Positions 7,993 through 14,877 of a DNA stretch of 25,128 nucleotides are shown here, in pieces. The notes under the pieces were generated by a model. It worked only from the letters and a program-made list of their open reading frames with translations. It searched no databases and was not told the DNA's origin. The position numbers were made by a program, and so were the translations under genes. Source of the stretch: a virus; the IMG/VR virus record IMGVR_UViG_3300009124_000094, positions 1 to 25,128 of that record; one strand, written 5' to 3'. Position 1 is the stretch's first letter; each line of letters starts with the position of its first letter.

Positions 7993-8739
7993 TCACATGT
8001 TGTTAGGATTGAACTGCATTACCTTAAGGAAGTCTTCAACGCTCTTGTTCATGAGGAAACGATACATATCCTGGCGGACAGGATCAAGTCCCTCAAACGT
8101 AGAGACCATTCTCTTAGCAACATCAGTGTTGACTCTGAGTGAACGACCGTCTCTAAACTGAACGTGACCTTCTACTTCTTGATTGCCGTAAGTAGATTCC
8201 TGAGCAAGTTTCATCAGAGTGCCAAGAACTTCTACGCCAGGTGCCTGAGTACCTGCTGCTTCACTAACTTGCTTTTGAAGTGAAGTAGATTTTTGGGATG
8301 CTTTCTTTCTGAAGTCAGACAAACGTGCCTTCATCAGAGTGTCCATCTCTTTAGTCTTATTCTGCATTTTGCCTTTGGCATCCTGCGCTTTCTTCTGAAC
8401 TTCCTTCTGCTTGTTCAGTTTCTTTTGTTGGGCAATCTGTTTCTGAGCACGTTCAGTATCTGAAGGTCCTTCTTTCTTGTCGTCTGCCTCAACGATGTGT
8501 TGTTCTTGTGTCATTTTTTTCTTTGCTCGCTTGTCTCGGTTGGATAGGATACGGTTTACAAGTTTACGACCTGCTTTGGTTCTACCATCATACTTTTTTT
8601 TCTTCTTTTTACTTGCAGGAATACCAGGGGGTTCATGTGCTGGAGGCAGTGCTAAATTAGCACCAGTACCTACTGACATAGTAGGTTCCTCCCACATGGA
8701 GTATCTTGCTTGTTGTAGAAGTTTTCTGATGTTTTTCAT
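7993..8739 (-). CDS. Lysine-rich basic phage protein, unknown function
   Basis: 248 residues. After a short N-terminus comes a Pro-rich linker (PPAHEPPGIP) and a run of six lysines with KYDGRTKAGRK, around residues 35-58. A long Lys/Gln-rich region (about 70-165) is predicted to be helical or coiled. The C-terminal 80 residues look folded, with VEGHVQFRDGRSLRVN and DPVRQDMYRFLMN. The basic middle suggests nucleic-acid or core-protein contact; this is inference. It starts in an ATGA overlap with the gene upstream. No enzyme motif is visible. Confidence 0.8.
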   Translation of the reverse strand: MKNIRKLLQQARYSMWEEPTMSVGTGANLALPPAHEPPGIPASKKKKKKYDGRTKAGRKLVNRILSNRDKRAKKKMTQEQHIVEADDKKEGPSDTERAQKQIAQQKKLNKQKEVQKKAQDAKGKMQNKTKEMDTLMKARLSDFRKKASQKSTSLQKQVSEAAGTQAPGVEVLGTLMKLAQESTYGNQEVEGHVQFRDGRSLRVNTDVAKRMVSTFEGLDPVRQDMYRFLMNKSVEDFLKVMQFNPNNM

Positions 8740-9098
8740 ATCTTATTTAGTTCTTCTAAACACTTACCGTCAGGTTCTACCTCAGACATATAGTTTGGTG
8801 GTAGTCTGTCCAGATATTCTAAAAAAGATTTGAGAACTGGCCAACAATTACTTTCAATCTTATAGAATAAAAGAGGAACTGTGGCATCATTGAATACATT
8901 AAACAGAATAATCATATGATTAAGTATTAAATGATGCTTAAGTATACCACTATTAAGATACTTTCGTATCAATTTTTTGACATACTTAAACCTTTTCAGG
9001 TCTTCGTCAAATTCCTCTTTCGTTGTGCAGTGTGGATTGTTGTAATATTTAATCGCAAAGAAGATGTAGTTATCTTCATTCAGTTCATCAAATCTCAT
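8736..9098 (-). CDS. Conserved phage protein, unknown function
   Basis: 120 residues, starting MRFDELNEDNYIFFAIKYY, with a charged helical region (about residues 25-50, EEFDEDLKRFKYVKKL), a hydrophobic histidine-containing segment (HHLILNHMIILFNVF) and a C-terminal region with Cys84 and Cys113. It appears soluble and all-helical. No catalytic motif is visible. It starts 8 nt after the stop of the Ig-domain protein and is coupled by ATGA to the basic protein downstream, so it may be read from the late promoter at 9736-9743. Proteins of this kind are common in cyanomyoviruses, from memory, but unassigned. Confidence 0.8.
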   Translation of the reverse strand: MRFDELNEDNYIFFAIKYYNNPHCTTKEEFDEDLKRFKYVKKLIRKYLNSGILKHHLILNHMIILFNVFNDATVPLLFYKIESNCWPVLKSFLEYLDRLPPNYMSEVEPDGKCLEELNKI

Positions 9099-9105
9099 TT
9101 ACTCA

Positions 9106-9702
9106 TCAGGCAACAGTAAGGGTAGCAGCGTCGGAAGTTACATTAGCACCGCCAGTAACGGATACTACGACACGATACTGGTATGTATCAAGTCCAGTGG
9201 AGTCAGAAATGTCAAGAGTATTTGTAGTTGTGTTGCTATAAACACCAGCATCAGCAAGGTTGGCGAAGGTAGTACCACCGTCTGTAGATTCTTGCCACTG
9301 GAAGGAAAGACTTCCGCCTGCTGGACGACTCGTAACGGCAACAACAAACTGAGCAGCAGCGGGAGCAGTTACGCTAGCAGCAGCGGGTTGCGAATCAATA
9401 GTGATACCGAAGTCTGCTGCGATAGCATCGTCTGCCTGAGTCTCGTTAGCATTGAGATCAGGACCAGTGATGAATGCGAGGCACTCAGCTTTGGTGCGAG
9501 TGACACTGCCCTGTGCATAAGTGTGGAAGTTCCACCAACCAGGACCATTAATTCCTCTTGCTTTGTTCTCAGCAAGTGCTGCTTCCTGTTCGTCAACAAA
9601 GACTACAGTCATATCACCAGTGGCAGAGGCAGGACCATTGCCGCGAGTAGCTTCAACTTTAGTCTTGTTTGCGTTGGAATCAGTTCTTCCGTATAACGCC
9701 AT
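9106..9702 (-). CDS. Virion decoration-type protein with C-terminal Ig-like domain
   Basis: 198 residues. The N-terminal 100 residues (starting MALYGRTDSN) form one domain with NGPGWWNFHTYA around 52-63. Residues about 103-198 fit a bacterial/phage Ig-like fold: Ala-rich strands, SFQWQESTDGGTTFANL, TLDISDSTGLDTYQYRVVVS and a final SDAATLTV strand. Ig-like domains of this kind decorate capsids and tails in many phages, so a surface role is likely, but the site on the virion is unknown. It has an exact TATAAATA late promoter 34 nt upstream and AGGGA about 8 nt before the ATG, fitting strong late expression. Confidence 0.85.
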   Translation of the reverse strand: MALYGRTDSNANKTKVEATRGNGPASATGDMTVVFVDEQEAALAENKARGINGPGWWNFHTYAQGSVTRTKAECLAFITGPDLNANETQADDAIAADFGITIDSQPAAASVTAPAAAQFVVAVTSRPAGGSLSFQWQESTDGGTTFANLADAGVYSNTTTNTLDISDSTGLDTYQYRVVVSVTGGANVTSDAATLTVA

Positions 9703-9735
9703 GTGAATTCCCTATAAAGTTCGTTAATCTTTTTT

Positions 9736-9743
9736 TATTTATA
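9736..9743 (-). promoter_or_regulatory. T4-type late promoter (TATAAATA)
   Basis: Exact match to the T4 late consensus on the minus strand, in a non-coding gap, just after a terminator and 34 nt before the ATG of the Ig-domain protein. Confidence 0.7.
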
Positions 9744-9772
9744 AAAAAAGGGGAGTCATGCTCCCCAAAAAA
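9743..9772 (-). terminator. Rho-independent terminator
   Basis: GGGGAG (9766-9761) pairs with CTCCCC (9755-9750) around a 5-nt loop, followed on the minus strand by seven T. It ends the transcript of the 72-residue gene. A run of A/T on the other side makes it nearly bidirectional. Confidence 0.85.
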
Positions 9773-9790
9773 TCTAGTTGTAAGTTGATA

Positions 9791-10009
9791 TCACTCTTCT
9801 GCTGCTGGTTCTTCTTCTCTAGCAAGGATTGCTTTTTCAACAACCGCAAGGAGTTGATCGTCCATTTCAGTTTTAGTCAGAGCAACTGCTTTCTTTAAAA
9901 TAAGAAGACAAACTTCAACTAATTTTTCTCCAAGTTCCTCGTTCTCAGGGATCTTGGCAACAGCATCAGAGATAATTTTGGATGCGAGTGGGAGTAAAAA
10001 GGCGAGCAT
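9791..10009 (-). CDS. 72-residue amphipathic protein, unknown function
   Basis: A small protein with a hydrophobic N-terminus (MLAFLLPLASKII), a helix with regular hydrophobics (about residues 25-45, LVEVCLLILKKAVAL) and an acidic tail ending in EEEPAAEE. It could lie on or in a membrane, or form a helical bundle; one true membrane span is not certain. It is bounded by a possible late promoter 25 nt upstream and a strong terminator 20 nt downstream, so it may be a single-gene unit. No family is recognised. Confidence 0.78.
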   Translation of the reverse strand: MLAFLLPLASKIISDAVAKIPENEELGEKLVEVCLLILKKAVALTKTEMDDQLLAVVEKAILAREEEPAAEE

Positions 10010-10032
10010 TGATTCATGGCATAGTGCATGAA

Positions 10033-10191
10033 CTATTTATTCTTATTCTTATTCTTATGCTTCCAGGCAGTTGCATAAGCAATAGATTTTTCGTCCTTCG
10101 TTAACTTACCATCCTTAGCATACCCCTTTTTGATATGCTTCACCATTCTTTCAAATTTTTTGCCAGGGGGTGCCTCCTCCTGACTCAATAC
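10033..10191 (-). CDS. C-terminal extension in the -1 frame (probable frameshift product)
   Basis: From the slippery site at 10197-10191 the -1 frame stays open for 52 codons to a TAG at 10035-10033. The encoded segment has a highly ordered sequence (KKFERMVKHIKKGYAKDG, then KSIAYATAWKHK), preceded by APPG and ended by a Lys/Asn repeat. From memory this type of segment occurs as the C-terminal end of longer cyanophage proteins, which fits translation as an extension of the 307-residue protein. As a separate gene it would have to start at an ATG at 10146 (37 residues) with no good ribosome-binding site. A true mutation or a homopolymer sequence error is the main alternative. Confidence 0.65.
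   Translation of the reverse strand, partial: VLSQEEAPPGKKFERMVKHIKKGYAKDGKLTKDEKSIAYATAWKHKNKNKNK
10034..10041 (-). promoter_or_regulatory. Possible late promoter (AATAAATA)
   Basis: The box lies 25 nt before the ATG at 10009, overlapping the stop of the frameshift extension. It is within a repeated AAGAAT coding run, so chance is possible. Confidence 0.4.
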
Positions 10192-10197
10192 TTTTTT
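10162..10197 (-). promoter_or_regulatory. Predicted -1 ribosomal frameshift signal (A AAA AAG plus hairpin)
   Basis: The minus strand reads A AAA AAG at 10197-10191 in the correct phase of the upstream gene (GTA AAA AAG), the same heptamer as E. coli dnaX. After a 6-nt spacer containing the zero-frame TGA region, GTCAGGAGG (10184-10176) can pair with CCCCCTGGC (10170-10162) with one mismatch and one G-U, around a 5-nt loop. The -1 frame enters the 52-codon extension. No clear upstream Shine-Dalgarno-like stimulator is seen. Confidence 0.6.
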
Positions 10198-11108
10198 ACT
10201 TTCTTGCTACCGCCGTCGCAACCACAACCTTCATCTACTGTAGGGCAGCACTCTTTGCCATGCTCAGGACAGTCAGTTCCCTCAGCAGTGGCATTACACT
10301 TTTTTGCTTCTTCAAGACCCATCTCGGATCTCCAGTCGGAACGCTCTTCCTTCTTCATTCCCATTGCTTTACCGATTGCCTTACGACGCTTCATCAAATA
10401 CTTGTCTGATGAATCCTTATCACCGTCATTATCTACATCGCCATCTTCCTTGCCAACGGGATCAAGTTTCTTCTCGTCAAGATCCTCTTCTTTCACGCAG
10501 TTAGGAACAACCTTACCACCTTTATTTTTAGTACCCTTTGCTTCATAACCATCCCAGCACTTGTCAGCACCAACATTCTTTCGTGCTTGCTTCATGCTGC
10601 CTTCAAAAATTCCGCCTCTAGAAAGGTTAGCAACAGCAGCGTCCATCAGTGATGATGTGAACTCATCTGACACTTCCTGCTTGTTCTCAACTTCACCGTA
10701 GCACTCTCCTCCACTAATACCTGAGGCAGTACGTTTGATTAATGATTCTGAATAACTATCGTTGTACATTTCTTTCTGGGTACTTTTTCTTTTATTATTT
10801 ATCATAGTAGACCATTCTGGAGTCTTGATCTTACCATATCTTTCTTTCTTCTGACCAGGAGTAAGATCCTGAAGGTACTCTCTAGTCTCATCAGTGCCGA
10901 GTTCATGAACCTCACTGATGTCAGAAATCCAACTTCTGAATGTCTTATGATTTTCATCTAAGCAGATAACATAGTTTGGTCCACGCCTAATAATAGTGCC
11001 GACCTGATCATTTCCATTCTTTACTTTCATCCCTTCTGGGAAAATCTCATCATTATAATACTGTTCACGGATGTAAACTCTCTGAGTGTATTCTGAAAAG
11101 TTGTACAT
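10185..11108 (-). CDS. Virion-type protein with SH3-like, calcium-loop and Cys-rich segments
   Basis: 307 residues in the zero frame. Residues about 25-68 look like a small beta-barrel (VGTIIRRGPNYVICLDENHKT). Residues 184-204 (CWDGYEAKG to PNC) and 222-236 (DGDVDNDGDKDSSDK, a dockerin or EF-hand-like calcium loop) are followed by KYLMKRRKAIGKAMG. The C-terminal 40 residues have six cysteines (271, 280, 287, 288, 295, 297), possibly metal-binding. Such mosaics occur in cyanophage structural proteins, from memory; function is unknown. The stop lies 3 nt beyond a dnaX-like slippery site, and frameshifting would give a 358-residue form. A late-promoter box lies 23 nt upstream of the ATG. Confidence 0.8.
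   Translation of the reverse strand: MYNFSEYTQRVYIREQYYNDEIFPEGMKVKNGNDQVGTIIRRGPNYVICLDENHKTFRSWISDISEVHELGTDETREYLQDLTPGQKKERYGKIKTPEWSTMINNKRKSTQKEMYNDSYSESLIKRTASGISGGECYGEVENKQEVSDEFTSSLMDAAVANLSRGGIFEGSMKQARKNVGADKCWDGYEAKGTKNKGGKVVPNCVKEEDLDEKKLDPVGKEDGDVDNDGDKDSSDKYLMKRRKAIGKAMGMKKEERSDWRSEMGLEEAKKCNATAEGTDCPEHGKECCPTVDEGCGCDGGSKKVKKY
10796..10803 (-). promoter_or_regulatory. Possible internal late promoter (GATAAATA)
   Basis: It lies inside the 307-residue gene, 27 nt before an in-frame ATG (codon 114, at 10769) that has AGAAAG just upstream. It could give a short form lacking the N-terminal domain. Confidence 0.25.
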
Positions 11109-11130
11109 TAATACTTAAATTCTATCAAAC

Positions 11131-11138
11131 TATTTATT
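11131..11138 (-). promoter_or_regulatory. Possible late promoter (AATAAATA)
   Basis: The box is 23 nt before the ATG at 11108 and touches the stop codon of the preceding gene at 11137-11139, the same placing as the TATAAATA at 21514-21521. Confidence 0.5.
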
Positions 11139-11682
11139 ACTTCAACATAATGTCCCTAATTTGATCCATGAGTTTCCTACAGTCTCCATCAGAAATAGTG
11201 GCAGGCATACCTGCTCTGAATGATTTGAAGTCAGCTTGAACTGCTGCAGATCTCATTTTTGTGGCAGACATTCCTGCAGCACCAGCAGCATCTGGATCTC
11301 TTTTACCAGCAGATTGTATTTCATATTTTCTAAATGTATAATCAATACCATTTTGTCTCTTAGTAAACTCAAAAGGTCTTACTTGATCACTACCCAGAAT
11401 TAATACACAGTCATGATAAGTTCCTTGCAATGACTGAAGAACTTTAATAATTGTATTTAAATTAGAATCTTGTATGATGTTATCTTTATAATGAGGAAAC
11501 ATTTTCCTTAAGATATCACACTTCTGCTGATGTGTTAGGGGATTCTTTTTCTTATCTTGAGTGTGTGAAGGGTAGATAAAAAAATCATCACCAGAAGCAA
11601 TATCTCGTACCTTATCAAAAAGTTTTTCATGTCCGATTGTAGGTGGATTAAATCTACCCCATGCAATAACTACTCGTTTCAT
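11137..11682 (-). CDS. HxGH-type nucleotidyltransferase (cytidylyl/adenylyltransferase fold)
   Basis: 181 residues from the ATG at 11682, chosen because it forms an ATGA overlap with the gene upstream and has AGGAG 4 nt before it; the TTG start at 11700 is not needed. The first strand and loop read WGRFNPPTIGH, with TIGH as the (H/T)xGH motif that binds the nucleotide triphosphate. MSATKMR near residue 140 fits the second motif (SxTxxR). The fold transfers a nucleotide to a small phosphorylated substrate, as in NMN adenylyltransferase or phosphopantetheine adenylyltransferase. The substrate cannot be read. It is the last of three coupled genes with a ligase-like protein and a possible nuclease. 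Confidence 0.85.
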   Translation of the reverse strand: MKRVVIAWGRFNPPTIGHEKLFDKVRDIASGDDFFIYPSHTQDKKKNPLTHQQKCDILRKMFPHYKDNIIQDSNLNTIIKVLQSLQGTYHDCVLILGSDQVRPFEFTKRQNGIDYTFRKYEIQSAGKRDPDAAGAAGMSATKMRSAAVQADFKSFRAGMPATISDGDCRKLMDQIRDIMLK

Positions 11683-12893
11683 TTGTCTCCTGCTACCCAA
11701 TCTTTAGATACATTGAAGTTCGCTACGCTAAATGACAAACGATCAACTAACTTCACAGCATTAGTACCGTCACTGATAGCGACATATCCTTCTGGTGCAG
11801 TAATCTCATACCCACCTTCAGTCTTGAGGAAGGTCTTAATCCTCTCACCTTTCTCAAGTTTACGAATGAATACTAACTTAGCGTCTTGTAATAACTTATA
11901 TAGTTCAACGGTGCTACTTAAAGAAGTCTTATTGTTCTCAATAAACTCAAGACCATCAAACATTTTTTTTAGTTTTGCCGCTTTTGCTTTAGGAGTCTTA
12001 ACTTTATCTACTGCCTTCTGACACTCTGCCTCAAAATACTTTGTAAACTCTTTATAGAATACATCTGGAGTAGGAACTGATCTGCCCTGACGAACATAAG
12101 CATTGAAAAAGATTTTCAGTCGTGGTCCTACAGTCAACTGATCCTTAGCAACAATCTGTTCAGCAACAGTGTTAAGGAAAGATCCTGCTGCTCTTAGATG
12201 TTGTGGTGCCTGTGTCCTAAGTCTACCAAGTTTATCTCGCTCTTGTGTCGTGAGTAGGGTATCTTTACCAAGTTCCCCAGTCTCAGCACTCAACACTAAA
12301 ACATCTTCACTACTCTTAAGTTTGGATATATCAAATCCAAATGAAGCATTCATAGTGCTAACATCATTTCCTTTGTATGTGGTATGGAATACCACACCGA
12401 TCTTTGCTTTCTTTGCTTTAGCATAAAGATCACTACCTTCAGGAATACAATATGTAATTGTATTTGGTTGGAAGGATATACAATTAGTTCCGTCAATAAC
12501 GACTTCTCTTTTGTCGTTAGTGAATAACAAATCTCCCTGTGCAACCCCATCAATATTCAATTCAGGAAAATATTTCAAAGCATCTTTTAATTTATTCACA
12601 AGACCAGGAGCATGTCCGTGATTTTTTTCAATGTCCTCATCTGTAAAATTAACTTTTGCATCTTTGTTGAAGACAGACTTAGTGCCAACAAAGAAGTTAG
12701 TGCTACCAGGATAGTTACCACAGAAGATAGCAGGTGCGCCATCCCACTTTGTAGTAATTTTAAAATTATTTTGTGACCCTGTAGTAAAAGTTTTTCCTAG
12801 GAGATCTAAAAATGTGAACGCATCCTTCGCTCCATTCTGTCCATCCAAAAGAATACTATCTTCTAAGTGTTCTAGGTGTGTGTTCTTACTCAT
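11679..12893 (-). CDS. Protein with ATP-dependent ligase-type nucleotidyltransferase motifs
   Basis: 404 residues. KITTKWDGAPAIF at 45-57 matches ligase motif I (KxDG), with Lys49 as the likely nucleotide-accepting lysine. Downstream in the expected order are GDLLF at 120-124 (motif III region), GVVFHTTY at 166-173, EGYV at 368-371 (motif IV, EGxV) and AVKLVDR at 379-385 (motif V region). The spacing between motif III and IV is wider than in T4 RNA ligase 2 because of a helical, Lys-rich insert (about 205-360). This suggests a covalent-nucleotidyl enzyme such as a DNA or RNA ligase, or a relative; the reaction is inferred only. Both ends are in ATGA overlaps, so it is coupled to both neighbours. 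Confidence 0.72.
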   Translation of the reverse strand: MSKNTHLEHLEDSILLDGQNGAKDAFTFLDLLGKTFTTGSQNNFKITTKWDGAPAIFCGNYPGSTNFFVGTKSVFNKDAKVNFTDEDIEKNHGHAPGLVNKLKDALKYFPELNIDGVAQGDLLFTNDKREVVIDGTNCISFQPNTITYCIPEGSDLYAKAKKAKIGVVFHTTYKGNDVSTMNASFGFDISKLKSSEDVLVLSAETGELGKDTLLTTQERDKLGRLRTQAPQHLRAAGSFLNTVAEQIVAKDQLTVGPRLKIFFNAYVRQGRSVPTPDVFYKEFTKYFEAECQKAVDKVKTPKAKAAKLKKMFDGLEFIENNKTSLSSTVELYKLLQDAKLVFIRKLEKGERIKTFLKTEGGYEITAPEGYVAISDGTNAVKLVDRLSFSVANFNVSKDWVAGDK

Positions 12894-14326
12894 CTGCCTG
12901 CAATGTATTCGGATAAACCATTCTGTTTCTCAACGTAATTACGAATAGCAGTACCACCCCATTCAATCTTATGTCTGAACTGAACCAGATCATAGATCTC
13001 ATTATCATTTTTATTCCTAGCACTGATCACAACTGTTGGTAAAGAAGCACCAACAGTAGGATCTCTGGGAACTGATGTATTATACGTTGATCTCAACTCT
13101 AAGTTAGGTTCAACATCCAAGTCTGGTCTGCCATTCAGTGCCACATGCAATCTAGAGAAGTCAAATTTCTCATAGGTAGATCCAGTAATCTCTACAAGTT
13201 TTACATTTTCCTCATTCTTTGTAGCAAACTCATCAAGTTTATTAACGAAGTGTTCCCTCCACGAAGAGTTACTAAACTTCTGCTGAATTCTATTGTGTGC
13301 CCACTGATAAACATCAATCATCACAGCAGCAGCATGTCGTTTGCTATCTGGATATGTCTCGTCGGCATGTCTAGCGTAAATTGCTTGTAACTGAGCGTTG
13401 TTTATTAAATTCTCATTGAGAATTTGACCCCAGAAACTATTTACATTTTCAATAAACCAACCACCAACCTGAGCAAACTGATTAACCTCACGCTTCAGCG
13501 AGATCTGCGTGATGTTTAATCTTTGATTGCCATATCTACCAGGGATTTCAATATGTTTCTGTCCATCAATTCTCAAGAAGATGTCAACCTTTGTTGTAAG
13601 TTCTCCACCAACACCGTCTGCCTCTACTTCAATTTTATTATACATTCTATTGTAGTACATGACGTTTGCTAACTGAGAAATCTCTCTAGAGTTAGCATAC
13701 TGAACACATGGCGTCATAATGTTCATGCGATCCATAATACCTTGTGCTCTTTCGTCCCGATCCAGCAACTGCTCACAGAACACCAATGACATATTGATAG
13801 GAGAAAGTTTGATTGTCAACTCAACATCATCATCAGGAATCATTCTAGTAGTTTCCCTAGAAGTTCTAAAGTTTTCGGACTTAAATACATGAAAACTTTC
13901 TTTGCGATCAGATGATAATGATCTATACTGTGTTGCTAGAACTTCTAAGATATGACTCTGATTAATTCTCTTTCCTTTATTAATAAAACGAGCAGCAATC
14001 GCTGCAGCAAGGATTCCTTCAGCAGCGTTACCCATATTATAACGTGCTCTCCCACCACCACTACCAACTCCATAGGCAATTGTAAGGGGAGTGCGAGCAG
14101 CGGACTTTAATTGTGATTCACTCAGATTAGATAACTGTCCTACTTCTGGATGTACTTTTACTTTGTTGCCACCATTAGCATCATTTAAAATAAGGGGGCG
14201 ATCAACTTCACGATAGTTAGTTGTAAGGTAGTCATAGAGTTCCGCAATTAAATTAATTTTGTCAGCTCTATAACTTGATATTTGGTATATTTCTTGTCTA
14301 TTCCTCGGACGAATACTATAAGCCAT
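12890..14326 (-). CDS. Large conserved phage protein, possible PD-(D/E)xK nuclease
   Basis: 478 residues. A Gly-rich segment (GSGGGRARYNMGNAAEGIL, about 88-106) leads into an Ala-rich helix with Glu103. A strand with Asp248 (TTKVDIFLRI) is followed by a strand reading ITQISLKRE with Lys278, then a helix with Gln286. The order Glu helix, Asp, then S-x-K is seen in diverged PD-(D/E)xK nucleases, where the usual Glu may be replaced. No other motif is recognised. It is first in a coupled group with the ligase-like protein and nucleotidyltransferase. Its ATG lies at the end of the T run of a hairpin that contains the GGGGG ribosome-binding site. Confidence 0.7.
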   Translation of the reverse strand: MAYSIRPRNRQEIYQISSYRADKINLIAELYDYLTTNYREVDRPLILNDANGGNKVKVHPEVGQLSNLSESQLKSAARTPLTIAYGVGSGGGRARYNMGNAAEGILAAAIAARFINKGKRINQSHILEVLATQYRSLSSDRKESFHVFKSENFRTSRETTRMIPDDDVELTIKLSPINMSLVFCEQLLDRDERAQGIMDRMNIMTPCVQYANSREISQLANVMYYNRMYNKIEVEADGVGGELTTKVDIFLRIDGQKHIEIPGRYGNQRLNITQISLKREVNQFAQVGGWFIENVNSFWGQILNENLINNAQLQAIYARHADETYPDSKRHAAAVMIDVYQWAHNRIQQKFSNSSWREHFVNKLDEFATKNEENVKLVEITGSTYEKFDFSRLHVALNGRPDLDVEPNLELRSTYNTSVPRDPTVGASLPTVVISARNKNDNEIYDLVQFRHKIEWGGTAIRNYVEKQNGLSEYIAGR

Positions 14327-14348
14327 AAAAAAACCCCCTTACGGGTTT
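14327..14348 (-). terminator. Terminator-like hairpin overlapping a ribosome-binding site
   Basis: AAACCC (14348-14343) pairs with GGGTTT (14336-14331) around GTAAGG, followed by four more T and then the ATG at 14326. The G run at 14338-14334 is the only Shine-Dalgarno-like site of the gene, 7 nt from the ATG, and partly lies in the 3' arm. Confidence 0.65.
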
Positions 14349-14877
14349 ATTTATTCGGAACAGCAAAGTTAAAATTGATTAGTAGTCTACACTTCTCATC
14401 AGAACATGTGAATCCAACATGCTCATGATGAGATTTAAATAACACCATTCTATTTTTAATAGAATCTACTTTGGTGCCATCTTTAAATTTAGTGTATCCA
14501 TCATTACTATTAATATAGTAAATTGCTGTCATACAGTCGTAATCAAAGTCAACATGATAGTTTCCAAGTTGATAGTTTCCTTCTTCTCGGGGATTCAAAT
14601 TTACTTTTGCACGATAAAGAATGATATGTCTGTGCGTTTTAGCAAAGAGCATAGCAAACTTTTGTATGATAGGGTCAATTTCAGGATAAAAGTTACTTGA
14701 TATTCCTACATTGATATCATAAAGCATGTGAACAAATTGTCCTCGCTCTTTGCTATCAGGAATTCCCCTCTCAGTGATGTTAGAACACCAACTCCAATAC
14801 AATTTATCGTTAACTACTGAAGATAATTGTTCGTATTGGTGGTGGGGTAAAAAATTATCAAGAACTTTTATCTTCAT
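14347..14877 (-). CDS. 2-oxoglutarate/Fe(II)-dependent oxygenase-like protein
   Basis: 176 residues. The iron-binding pattern HxD is seen at His108 and Asp110 (GNYHVDFDYD), followed by the usual strand TAIYYINSNDGYTKF. The distal histidine is in SHHEHVGF (His150, 151 or 153) and Arg164 (DEKCRLLINFNF) can bind the 2-oxoglutarate carboxylate. This is the layout of the phage and prolyl-hydroxylase-like oxygenases common in T4-like cyanophages. The substrate is unknown. It starts in an ATGA overlap with mazG and ends just before the hairpin at 14327-14348. Confidence 0.85.
   Translation of the reverse strand: MKIKVLDNFLPHHQYEQLSSVVNDKLYWSWCSNITERGIPDSKERGQFVHMLYDINVGISSNFYPEIDPIIQKFAMLFAKTHRHIILYRAKVNLNPREEGNYQLGNYHVDFDYDCMTAIYYINSNDGYTKFKDGTKVDSIKNRMVLFKSHHEHVGFTCSDEKCRLLINFNFAVPNK
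14348..14355 (-). promoter_or_regulatory. Possible late promoter (AATAAATA)
   Basis: It is 22 nt before the ATG at 14326. RNA starting about 6 nt downstream (near 14342) would lack the 5' arm of the hairpin that covers the ribosome-binding site. Confidence 0.5.

Noticed and set aside
10135-10548. Open frame of 137 codons on the plus strand
   Set aside because: It is low-complexity Ser/Pro/Leu sequence opposite the 307-residue gene and its extension; no start signal.
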